This document shows positions 7,411 through 14,866 of a stretch of 24,507 bases of DNA, in pieces. The translations under genes were made by a program, and so were the position numbers. The stretch is from an uncultured Lachnospiraceae bacterium. Its GTDB lineage: Bacteria > Bacillota > Clostridia > Lachnospirales > Lachnospiraceae. Every line of letters begins with the position of its first letter. Position 1 is the first letter of the stretch. The stretch is taken from positions 1 to 24,507 of the forward strand of contig CAJTTU010000049.1 of the NCBI GenBank assembly GCA_910579325.1. The letters run 5' to 3'. The notes under the pieces were generated by a model. The model made no database searches. It saw only the letters and a program-made list of their open reading frames with translations, and was not told the origin of the DNA.

Positions 7411-8517
7411 CTATTCTATCGTATAATCCCCGATATTTTCCTTTGTCACACTGGACATATCATATACGATCTGCTCCTCGATGGGACCGTTCGCCAGTAC
7501 GTCCCGCACGATATCAAATACCTGCGCGCCTTTCTGGGACGGCTGGATATCCACGGTGCCTTTATACATCGTATCCTGAGAAACCAGCTTCAATGCCTCC
7601 GGCAGCGCGTCCAGACCTACGATACATGTATTTTCCGGCGTGTGCTCTTTATGGGTCAGGCAGGACTCATATACGCCCAGCGCAGAGGAATCGTTGATAC
7701 AGATAAACACGGAAACCTCCGGATTCGCTGTCAGTGCTGTCTCTGCAAGCTCAAAGCCCTGGGCTGCGTCCGCCGCATTCTGTTCGGACACATACACAAT
7801 CTCTTTATCTCCCGTATAGGTTTCCTCCAGCCCTTTTTTCAAACCGTCTGCCCGCAGAATTACGGAAGAAATCGGATCATAGCGCACCACAACCACTTCG
7901 ATTTTCCCATCAGAATCCAGGACATCGTCGATGGTTCCGTCAGCTTCCTTTTCATTCAGCCAGTTGCCGGCGATCTCGCCTCCCATACGCCCGTACTCTT
8001 CCTCACTGATTCCGAAAAAGGCGTCGGAGCCCTCTACCTCCTGGTCCAGGCTGATAACCGGAATACCGGCCTCCTGGGCTTTCTTTACCGCATCCGCGGG
8101 AGCCTGCTGGTCCACCGGACTGATGATAATCGCGTCCACCTGCTGAGAAATAAAGTCTTCGATCTGGCTCACATGCTTGGAAGCGTCCGCCGCCGCGTCG
8201 GCTACGATCAGCTTGATATTCTGTTCCTTTGCCGCTGCCTCCATGCCTTCCACGATCGATACGAAATAAGCATTTTCCATACTCTGCACCGTGTAACCAA
8301 TGGTCAGCGGTTCTTTCCCGGATGCAGGTTCGTTGTCTCTGGCAGTCTCGCTTCCGGATGTGGTCCCTTCCGTTTCCGCTCCCCCGGCCGGCGTCTGAGC
8401 CGTTGACTCATCTGTTTTCGGCGTATCCGCTTTCGGAGACGAGCACCCTGACAGCGCCGCACTGAGCATCAATACCGCGCAGGCTGCCATACATAACCAT
8501 TTTTTTCTGTTCTTCAT
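7411..8517 (-). CDS. Sugar ABC transporter substrate-binding lipoprotein, RbsB-like
   Basis: This 368-residue protein has a lipoprotein signal peptide: basic MKNRKK, a hydrophobic core and a lipobox LSGC with Cys25 as the lipidation site. A flexible linker rich in Thr, Glu, Ser and Ala follows to about residue 68. The rest is a type I periplasmic-binding fold: LTIGYTVQSMENAYFVSIVEGM, the repeated DAIIISPVDQQAPADAVKKAQEAGIPVISLD pattern, and a C-terminal VDIQPSQKGAQVFDIV. Lys/Asp/Arg-rich sugar-contact motifs typical of ribose or galactose binders are not clear enough to name the ligand. The start at 8517 follows AAGGAGG at an ideal distance. It heads the ABC operon; its leader contains repeat copy B. 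Confidence 0.92.
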   Translation of the reverse strand: MKNRKKWLCMAACAVLMLSAALSGCSSPKADTPKTDESTAQTPAGGAETEGTTSGSETARDNEPASGKEPLTIGYTVQSMENAYFVSIVEGMEAAAKEQNIKLIVADAAADASKHVSQIEDFISQQVDAIIISPVDQQAPADAVKKAQEAGIPVISLDQEVEGSDAFFGISEEEYGRMGGEIAGNWLNEKEADGTIDDVLDSDGKIEVVVVRYDPISSVILRADGLKKGLEETYTGDKEIVYVSEQNAADAAQGFELAETALTANPEVSVFICINDSSALGVYESCLTHKEHTPENTCIVGLDALPEALKLVSQDTMYKGTVDIQPSQKGAQVFDIVRDVLANGPIEEQIVYDMSSVTKENIGDYTIE

Positions 8518-8541
8518 AAATCCAGTCCTCCTTCATTGCAG

Positions 8542-8629
8542 TACCGCAACTCCCGGACTCTGCTGCGATCACTCAGGGTCTGTTCTTCAGTCCCTTACTG
8601 TTCCACAGTCCGGTCCGTTGCCGTTTCTT
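8542..8629 (-). repeat. Dispersed GCAAC/GTTGC stem-loop repeat, copy B
   Basis: On the minus strand the left arm GCAAC-x3-CCGGACT pairs with the right arm AGTCCGG-x2-GTTGC, an extended imperfect hairpin of about 85 bases. An inner hairpin GGG-CTG/CAG-CCC lies near its tip. A 14-base string, plus strand GTCCGGTCCGTTGC (8608-8621), recurs exactly in copy C (14145-14158). It lies in the 5' leader of the sugar-binding gene, between the -10 box and the ribosome site. Confidence 0.7.
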
Positions 8630-8655
8630 TAGGAATTTGATGTTTTATAAAAATA

Positions 8656-8717
8656 ATTATAGCCTTCCCCTGCGCCGGATTCATTAAATATATTCGGAAC
8701 CTTTTTCACTTTTTTAC
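8656..8717 (-). promoter_or_regulatory. Probable activator-dependent promoter of the sugar ABC operon
   Basis: A consensus TATAAT lies at 8656-8661 on the minus strand, but no good -35 box is at the expected distance. Further upstream are two tandem 8-base direct repeats (plus strand CTTTTTCA, CTTTTTTA, 8701-8716). A good -10 with poor -35 and upstream direct repeats is what an AraC-type activator would use, and the neighbouring gene encodes one. The response-regulator gene ends at 8723 without a visible terminator, so read-through is also possible. Confidence 0.45.
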
Positions 8718-8722
8718 GAAAT

Positions 8723-10282
8723 TTACGGATGAATCATTTCCCGGTACTGAGAGACTGTCATCCCCGCATATTTTTTAAAGGTGCTGCTGAAATAGGTGGA
8801 GTTATCATAGCCTACCTTTGCCGCAATCTCGCCGCTTTTATACCTGGTTGTCATAATCAGATGCTGGGCTTCTTTCATCCTGCGTTCCGTCAGATAATCC
8901 GCGAAGCCCTGACCTGTGATCTCTTTGAATACCGTGCTGAAATAATTGGGACTCAGCCCCACCATCGCCGCCACATCCGCCAGCCTGAGCGCAGGATCAG
9001 AAAACTCTCTTTCTATCATGCGCTTTGCCCTTTGTATTAATTCCTCATTAGAGATATTTTCTTTTTCCGATAATTCCTCCATAAATTCCAGAACCATCTG
9101 CTCAAAACACCCCATGGCTTCGTCCAGGGTTCCCTTGGAGACAATCTCCTTATAATAATCGTTATATTTTTCCTGGATTCTGTCCGGATGCATTCCTGTT
9201 TCCATCCCGTTTTTGTTCAGTTCCCCCCAAAACAGACTGAGTGCAAAAGAAAGCATGATTTTAGAATTGTTTCCCACGTTTTTCAGGTTCTTTTTCAGCC
9301 GCTCCACATAATCCGATACCGCCTTTTTCTCCCCCAGACAGACAAGCCTGGCCGTATACGCAATCAGAGACTTGTTCAGCGCATGATTCAGATTATAGTA
9401 CTTTTCTATATCCTGTTCTGACAGATCCGCTTCCTTTCCCTCCGCATACTGATAGGCACCCACCCGCCGCACCGCCTCGTAGGTCAGCCCCAGCTTTGAT
9501 AAATCCTCCGTCACAGGCCCGTTGATAAATGAAAGGGTAGCCCCCTGCATCTCTTTGCGAAGTTTCTCCCTGCATGTCGCTTTAAAAAGAGCGGTGATAT
9601 GTATCAGCTCGTCCCTTTGCCCCTGAAAACAGTACAGTGCTTTTTCACTGTCCCACTCCAGAAGCTTCCCGTGAAAGGCTTCCGCGGTCTGCCGGATCAT
9701 TAACTGCTTTTCATCTGCCATACCGATATCATCCGGCCGCACTTCCAGAAGCTGCCAAACGGTCCCCGAAGTCACGGATTCCTCCAGAAAGCTTTTCAGC
9801 TCCCCGGCCGCGCAATACCCCTTCACCAGCTTTTTATAGATGTGTTCCTCCCGGCTCTCCCGGTTTTCCTTTAACATTTTCCTGAGCTTATCATGTTTCT
9901 CCTTCGCTTCGAACCGTTTGCGCGTCACCCGGTACATGGTTTGTCTCAGCTGTTCTAAATCCAGCGGTTTCAGAAGATAATCTTCCACGTTCAGCCTCAG
10001 CGCCTGCTGCGCGTACTGAAATTCATCATAAGCGCTCATGATAACAATCGAAACATCGATCTGCTCCTGCTGCAGCTTTGTGGTCAGAAGCAGTCCGTCC
10101 ATATTCGCCATTCTGATGTCCGTCAGCAGAAGATCCGCCTCTGTCTCTTTCACCGCCGCCAGCGCTTTGTCTCCGTCCACCACGCTGGCTGCCACCTCTA
10201 TTCCCAGCCCGGCCCAGTCAAAAGCACAGGTCAAACCCTCCAGCAATATTTCATCGTCATCCGCAATTACAAGTTTGAACAT
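8723..10282 (-). CDS. YesN-type response regulator (receiver plus AraC DNA-binding domain)
   Basis: This 519-residue protein starts with a receiver domain: acidic pocket Asp8-Asp10, phospho-acceptor Asp55 in LLLTDIRM, Ser83, and Lys105 in LLKP. A middle region of about 280 residues has no clear domain. The C-terminal 105 residues form two AraC-type helix-turn-helix motifs, LRLADVAAMVGLSPNYFSTVFKE and the segment IAAKVGYDNSTYFSSTFKKYAG. The start at 10282 is preceded by AGGAG. It lies 54 bases after its kinase gene and just before the ABC operon, which it most likely activates. Confidence 0.93.
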   Translation of the reverse strand: MFKLVIADDDEILLEGLTCAFDWAGLGIEVAASVVDGDKALAAVKETEADLLLTDIRMANMDGLLLTTKLQQEQIDVSIVIMSAYDEFQYAQQALRLNVEDYLLKPLDLEQLRQTMYRVTRKRFEAKEKHDKLRKMLKENRESREEHIYKKLVKGYCAAGELKSFLEESVTSGTVWQLLEVRPDDIGMADEKQLMIRQTAEAFHGKLLEWDSEKALYCFQGQRDELIHITALFKATCREKLRKEMQGATLSFINGPVTEDLSKLGLTYEAVRRVGAYQYAEGKEADLSEQDIEKYYNLNHALNKSLIAYTARLVCLGEKKAVSDYVERLKKNLKNVGNNSKIMLSFALSLFWGELNKNGMETGMHPDRIQEKYNDYYKEIVSKGTLDEAMGCFEQMVLEFMEELSEKENISNEELIQRAKRMIEREFSDPALRLADVAAMVGLSPNYFSTVFKEITGQGFADYLTERRMKEAQHLIMTTRYKSGEIAAKVGYDNSTYFSSTFKKYAGMTVSQYREMIHP

Positions 10283-10336
10283 CTTTTCTCCTATCTATAG
10301 TTCCGCCTCAGTCCTTCGATACACCTCAACCGCCAT

Positions 10337-12157
10337 TTAAATATTGTTCCGGTCCAGGCTAAAATAAATATTTACGGAAGTCCCCAGACCGGGACTGCTC
10401 TCAATCTTCATTTCATAGCCTCCCTTAAAAAACAGCCGCAGTCTCTCGTCCACATTTTTCAGACCATAGCTGTGTTCCCGGCTGACCTCGCCTTTTGAGA
10501 TTCCGTCCCGGAGAGATTGAAGCATCTGCCACTCCATTCCACAGCCGTCGTCTGTCACGGAGATATGCGCCCGTCCTTCCTCTTTGCAGATATGAATATC
10601 GATAAAACCGCCTTCCTCTTTGGGTTTAATGCCATGATACAACGCATTCTCCACCAGAGGCTGCAAGATCAGTTTGGGCACTTCCAGTTCTTCCACATCT
10701 TTTTCAATATACACAAAAAATGTAAGTTTGGATTTATACCTCAGCTGCTGAATCGTCAGATAGCTCTCCACATTCTCCAGTTCCTCCCTCAACCGGATAA
10801 TATCTTTTCCGTTGTTCAGGCCGGTTTTGAAGAAATGGGTCAGAGCAGTTGTCATTTTCTCCGCCGCAGCCAGCTGGTTCATCCGGATCAGCCACTGGAG
10901 AGATCCCAGCGTATTGTAAAGAAAATGAGGATTGATCTGGGCCTGCAGAAGCATCAGTTCATAAGCCCTCTGTTTTTCCTGTTCCTCATAGACTCTTCTC
11001 AGCAATTCTTTCAGGCTGCCCACCATCGTATTAAACTGGTCGCTCAGCTCTCCGATTTCATCATTGGACACTCTGGGCACCCGTACCTCCAGATTCCCCA
11101 TGGCGATCTCCGCTGCGGATTCCCGCAGCAGGCGGACCGGTTTTGTAAGGGAGTCCGAAACAAAAAAAGAAAAGTGAAGAGTGCCGGCCAGCATTCCCAC
11201 CATAACCAGCAGAGAGAGCGCGGCCGTCAGAATCACTCCCTGATACAGTTCTCTTTTCCGGATCGCGCATACAAGAATCCATTCCGTCGTTTTCATCCGG
11301 GCATAGCCTGCGTAATATCCTATGGTTTTAAAAGAACCCTGGGAAGGAAAATCCCGCTGCCAGTAACGGATCTGTCCCGCCGTCTCCTGTATGTAAGCCG
11401 GACATTCTCCTTTATCCTCATATACCTGAATGCCTCCGTTCATATCCACCAGTTTTTCAGCCCCGTAAAATTTGACCCGGCTGTCCTCGATTACCATTTC
11501 GTGCTCGGCATGCATGATGTAAAGCTTCTCTTTTCTGTCCTTCCTGTATTCGGAAAAAATGTCGTCCACTTTCAGCTCTACCAGAACAACGCCCAGAAAC
11601 TGGTTTGTCTCCAGGTCATTCAGGGGAATGCCCATGGAAATATACTGATTTTCCGGGGAAACCGCCACCCGTGAGCCTGTATGAATATCAAACCAGATAA
11701 CATCCTTTTCCCGTCTTATAGTCTGATACCATTCTTCGCCGGAATAGTTCTCCTGACAGAAAGAAAGGTAACCGCTTTTAAACAGGCTGCCGTTCTCCCC
11801 CAGCACATACACCGATATGTTCTCATCAAAATATTTCGATATATATAAAAGTTCATTGCTGAAAAAAATATCGTTCCAGTATCTGTCCTCCATGCTTCCG
11901 GACGGTTTTTTCAGCGCTTTCTGGATTTCCCGACTCTCACTCACCGTTTTTCCGATCTGATACACTGTTCTGGTCTGCCGTTCAAACTGGTCCGATACGG
12001 CTGTCAGATCGGTAAGCAGGCTCTCTTTTGTCTCCCGCACCTCATTGACCAGCAAATATCCGGCTGTCACGCCGCCGAAGACCAGAACCATAACCGCCGC
12101 AAAAGCCGCAAATACCACAAAGATTTTTCTCTGGATTCCCTCTCTTTTTATATTCAA
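10337..12157 (-). CDS. YesM-type sensor histidine kinase
   Basis: This 606-residue kinase has a membrane helix at about residues 12-36, an extracytoplasmic sensor (probably Cache-like) to about 305, a second helix at 307-333, HAMP at about 335-388, and the His-kinase core. The phospho-acceptor is His411 in QINPHFLYNTLGSL; the ATP site has ENALYH (503-508), DDGCGM (536-541), GLKNVDERL and GLGTS. This is the LytS/YesM class. The start is a TTG at 12157 that overlaps the upstream stop as TTGA, so translation is coupled to the binding-protein gene. No other start is near. The neighbouring lipoprotein probably presents the sugar signal to the sensor domain. Confidence 0.92.
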   Translation of the reverse strand: MNIKREGIQRKIFVVFAAFAAVMVLVFGGVTAGYLLVNEVRETKESLLTDLTAVSDQFERQTRTVYQIGKTVSESREIQKALKKPSGSMEDRYWNDIFFSNELLYISKYFDENISVYVLGENGSLFKSGYLSFCQENYSGEEWYQTIRREKDVIWFDIHTGSRVAVSPENQYISMGIPLNDLETNQFLGVVLVELKVDDIFSEYRKDRKEKLYIMHAEHEMVIEDSRVKFYGAEKLVDMNGGIQVYEDKGECPAYIQETAGQIRYWQRDFPSQGSFKTIGYYAGYARMKTTEWILVCAIRKRELYQGVILTAALSLLVMVGMLAGTLHFSFFVSDSLTKPVRLLRESAAEIAMGNLEVRVPRVSNDEIGELSDQFNTMVGSLKELLRRVYEEQEKQRAYELMLLQAQINPHFLYNTLGSLQWLIRMNQLAAAEKMTTALTHFFKTGLNNGKDIIRLREELENVESYLTIQQLRYKSKLTFFVYIEKDVEELEVPKLILQPLVENALYHGIKPKEEGGFIDIHICKEEGRAHISVTDDGCGMEWQMLQSLRDGISKGEVSREHSYGLKNVDERLRLFFKGGYEMKIESSPGLGTSVNIYFSLDRNNI

Positions 12158-13131
12158 TACCCCTGCATCTCCTTCGCGTTTTCTTCCGTATACATAACAC
12201 CCCGAAACAGCATTTCCTTTTCCACTTCTACCCCGGCCATATCCCTCCGTATAATTGAGGACAATTCTTTTCCCAGATAAGGAGAGGACTCCACACTCCC
12301 CAGATAGATTCCGGCCATCAACGCTTTTTTCGCGTCCTGCTGCCCGTTCACCGACACAATCGGACAGGCCCTTGCCCCTTCTGCCGTACCAATCACCGAC
12401 AGCGCCCCGATTCCTTCCTCATCACTGCTGCAGAAAATACCGTCAAAATCTCCGGATTTCTCGACAAAGTTCTGCAGGCTGGAGCCGGCCGTTACCCGGT
12501 CAAAATCCCCCTGCACCGCGCCTGTCAGCTCCAGATTCGGATATTCACACAGCTGATTCCGAAACCCTACACTGCGCAGCTGGGCCTGAGAGTTTCCGGC
12601 GATTCCCTGAATCTCCAGGATTTTTGCCTCTGTTCCCCGGAAATACTCCCCCAGAAGCCTGGCGCACTCTTCTCCCTCCCATCTGGCGTCCGGCCGTATA
12701 ACGGTCAGATAATCCTGAAACTCCTCCTGATCCACCATGCCGTCCAGAAAAATCACTTTAATCCCCTGCTCTCTGGCTTCTTCCAGCACTTCTCCCAGCC
12801 CCAGCGTCTGTATGGGCACCACAATCAGATATTCCGGCTTCCTGCCGATCAGCTCACGGATATCCGCTTTCTGTTTTTCGATGCTTCCGTCCCCGCTTCT
12901 CCACTCAATGGAATATCCGTCCTCTTCGGCCGCAGACAGCACATCATTGATCAACGCCGCCATCCGGGCTGTCTTCTGCTCATATACGGAGAAGGCCAGA
13001 AATGGCCGTTCTTCCTTCTGGCTGCATCCGGCCAGCAAAACAGCCGCAAAAAGACTCAATAATGTAAAGGCTGCCTTTATGATACTTCCATTTACTTTCA
13101 TCTTTTTATTATTTATCGTTTTCCAATTCAT
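12154..13131 (-). CDS. Sugar-binding lipoprotein of a three-component sensor
   Basis: This 325-residue protein has a signal peptide with lipobox LLAGC (Cys36) and a type I periplasmic-binding fold: LAFSVYEQKTARMAALINDV, the segment EYLIVVPIQTLGLGEVLEEA, KVIFLDG, and ILEIQGIAGNSQAQLRSVGF. It is coupled by a 4-base overlap to the kinase and has no permease of its own, so sensing rather than transport is likely. XylFII-LytS-YesN of Clostridium beijerinckii is an established system with this layout, where the binding protein activates the kinase. The start at 13131 follows GGAGGGG; an inner Met11 is possible. It is only distantly like the transport binding protein at 7411-8517. Confidence 0.88.
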   Translation of the reverse strand: MNWKTINNKKMKVNGSIIKAAFTLLSLFAAVLLAGCSQKEERPFLAFSVYEQKTARMAALINDVLSAAEEDGYSIEWRSGDGSIEKQKADIRELIGRKPEYLIVVPIQTLGLGEVLEEAREQGIKVIFLDGMVDQEEFQDYLTVIRPDARWEGEECARLLGEYFRGTEAKILEIQGIAGNSQAQLRSVGFRNQLCEYPNLELTGAVQGDFDRVTAGSSLQNFVEKSGDFDGIFCSSDEEGIGALSVIGTAEGARACPIVSVNGQQDAKKALMAGIYLGSVESSPYLGKELSSIIRRDMAGVEVEKEMLFRGVMYTEENAKEMQGY

Positions 13132-13176
13132 CTGTTATTCCCCTCCCGCCTGTTAACATCCTTTACCGCTGTGCCC

Positions 13177-13205
13177 AATTTATCACGGTTCCGAACATTT
13201 CACAA
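13177..13205 (-). promoter_or_regulatory. Candidate promoter of the sensor operon
   Basis: On the minus strand TTGTGA (13200-13205) and TAAATT (13177-13182) are 17 bases apart, upstream of the lipoprotein gene. Both boxes deviate from consensus, so this is a weak call. Confidence 0.35.
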
Positions 13206-13233
13206 CTATAATTCAGCTGGTATTTGATGGACA

Positions 13234-13279
13234 TATAAAAAGAACCGGCGTTCTGTAAAAAATTAACAGTCACACCGGT
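13234..13279 (-). terminator. Probable terminator after the metallo-hydrolase gene
   Basis: On the minus strand ACCGG (13275-13279) pairs with CCGGT (13244-13248), with an inner CTGT/ACAG stem (13266-13269 with 13253-13256). The stem is followed by TCTTTTT. It is interrupted by internal loops but has a proper T-tail and sits 27 bases after the stop at 13307. Confidence 0.6.
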
Positions 13280-13306
13280 ATGGTTATGAATTACCCCATA
13301 TTCATT

Positions 13307-14107
13307 TCACACATACAATATCTCTGAGCACTGGTCCCTCCGGGCCACGGTAATCGGGAAATCCGACGCCTGGTAGGGATTATCCCCCATTGTAATCTCC
13401 AGCCGCACGGTCTCGTAAGCCAGCTCTTCCATATTGTTCTCCTTGCTGAGATGGCCCAGCACGATATGGTTCAGGTGATCGTGAAGAATTTCCCCCAGAA
13501 ACTGCCCGCAGCTCTCGTTGGACAGATGCCCCCTTTCTCCCATAATCCGCCGTTTTAGCGGATAAGGATAGGGTCCTGCCTGCAGCATATGTACGTCATG
13601 GTTGGACTCGATCAGCACCGCATGAAGCCCCTGTAGCCGCTCTACCAGATAATGATTGTAATGGCCCAGATCAGTTACTACCGCCACGGATTTATCGCCG
13701 CAGTTAATCCGGTAGCCCACGGGCTGGGCCGCGTCATGGCTGATTCGAAAGGGCAGAATCTCCAGATCGCCGATCTGAAAGGCTTCATCCTCGTTAATCT
13801 CACGAAACACCTCCCGTGAAAGCCGTCCCAGCGTCTTGCACCTGCCCACCTGCTCCAAGGTCCCTCCGGTGGAAAAAATCGGCGTGGGATATCCCCGGTG
13901 CATCACGCCCAGCCCGCTGATATGGTCTGAGTGTTCGTGGGTAACAAGAATGGCCGACAAATCCTCTCCGGTAAGCCCCAGATCCTTAAGACCTTCCTCA
14001 ATCCGTTTTTTCGTGGTCCCCGCATCCACCAGAATGTGGGTCGTGTCGGAACCGATATAAATACAGTTGCCGCTGCTGCCGCTGGCAATGCTCATCATCC
14101 GCATCAT
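13307..14107 (-). CDS. Metallo-beta-lactamase-fold hydrolase, WalJ/YycJ-like
   Basis: This 266-residue cytoplasmic protein has the metal-binding motif HEHSDH (residues 57-62), an N-terminal SIASGSSGNCIYIGSD strand pair, a later VVTDLGH with the bridging Asp, ESNHD, and LGHLSKENN near the end. The SGSSGN opening and GHLS motifs match the WalJ (YycJ) family, two-metal nucleases or hydrolases linked in other Bacillota with the WalRK system; here there is no walRK next door. The start overlaps the coaE stop as ATGA, with GGAGG six bases upstream, so it is translated with coaE. Confidence 0.88.
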   Translation of the reverse strand: MMRMMSIASGSSGNCIYIGSDTTHILVDAGTTKKRIEEGLKDLGLTGEDLSAILVTHEHSDHISGLGVMHRGYPTPIFSTGGTLEQVGRCKTLGRLSREVFREINEDEAFQIGDLEILPFRISHDAAQPVGYRINCGDKSVAVVTDLGHYNHYLVERLQGLHAVLIESNHDVHMLQAGPYPYPLKRRIMGERGHLSNESCGQFLGEILHDHLNHIVLGHLSKENNMEELAYETVRLEITMGDNPYQASDFPITVARRDQCSEILYV

Positions 14108-14769
14108 TTCCGGCCTCCGCAGTCTGAATTTAGTTCCGGGGCTTGTCCGGTCCGTTGCTGTTTTAGTTCCGCAACTCCCCTCCCGGCAAGCCGCTTCGCG
14201 ATCTGCTGCCTGGTCTCCTCCAGAGAACGGCCGTTGTCCACCAGAAAATCGCAGCCTCTGCGAAACTGGCTGTCGCTTAACTGATTGCTCATAATCGCAT
14301 AAGACTTCACCTCGGAATATCCCCGGTTTTCATAAAGCCGTTTCACCCGCTCCTGCGCCGGCACATAGATGTACCACAGCTCATCGCAGATCTCCCGGTA
14401 GCCCGCCTCGACCAGCAGCGCCGCCTCGATCACAATCAGCTCCGTGCCATCCTTTGCCGCTCTGTCGATTTCCTGCCGGACCGCCTGCTTTACCTGGGGA
14501 TGAACAATATGGTTTAACCGGCCCAGCTTCTCCTGATCCTGAAAGACCAGTTCTGACAGCTTCTCTCTGTCCAGTTTTCCGTCCTCTTTTAACATATCCT
14601 CGCCAAAAGCTTCCACAATCTGTCCAAAACAGGTTTGTCCCGGCTCCATCAGCGCCCTGCCGATCTCATCCGCCATGATTAAATGGGCGTGGAATTCCTC
14701 TTTCAGTACATTCAAAACAGTGGACTTTCCGGCTCCCACGCCGCCTGTGACCCCTATAACCATTTTCAC
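14104..14769 (-). CDS. coaE: Dephospho-CoA kinase
   Basis: This enzyme phosphorylates the ribose 3' hydroxyl of dephospho-CoA, the last step of CoA synthesis. The P-loop TGGVGAGKST is at residues 8-17, followed by the family pieces ADEIGRALMEPGQ, LNHIVHPQVKQAV, and EAALLVEAGYREICDELWYIYVP with the lid. The length of 221 is about 20 more than usual; the extra C-terminal tail (from about VAELKQQRTG) is encoded by repeat copy C. The start is GTG at 14769 after AAAGGA, with ATG at 14763 as alternative. It follows polA by 97 bases and overlaps the metallo-hydrolase by 4 bases, forming one operon. Confidence 0.95.
   Translation of the reverse strand: MKMVIGVTGGVGAGKSTVLNVLKEEFHAHLIMADEIGRALMEPGQTCFGQIVEAFGEDMLKEDGKLDREKLSELVFQDQEKLGRLNHIVHPQVKQAVRQEIDRAAKDGTELIVIEAALLVEAGYREICDELWYIYVPAQERVKRLYENRGYSEVKSYAIMSNQLSDSQFRRGCDFLVDNGRSLEETRQQIAKRLAGRGVAELKQQRTGQAPELNSDCGGRK
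14128..14183 (-). repeat. Dispersed GCAAC/GTTGC stem-loop repeat, copy C, inside coaE
   Basis: On the minus strand it runs GGGAGTTGCGGAACTAAAAC then AGCAACGGACCGG and AAGCCC. The arm order is the reverse of copies A and B (GTTGC before GCAAC), as if this piece spans the junction of two units. The string GTCCGGTCCGTTGC (plus strand, 14145-14158) is identical to copy B. It lies in the coding 3' end of coaE. Confidence 0.65.
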
Positions 14770-14866
14770 TTTTTGCTTATCCTTTCCGTGTCATTGCCCG
14801 TCCACAAACAAGATTTCCCGTCATAAACAGGGCATCCGGCCGTGAAACCGTAACTGACCCAATCAT

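Noticed and set aside
13307..14107. Ribonuclease Z or RNase J
   Set aside because: The length, the SGSSGN start and the GHLS motif fit the WalJ/YycJ group, and the RNase J beta-CASP domain is missing.
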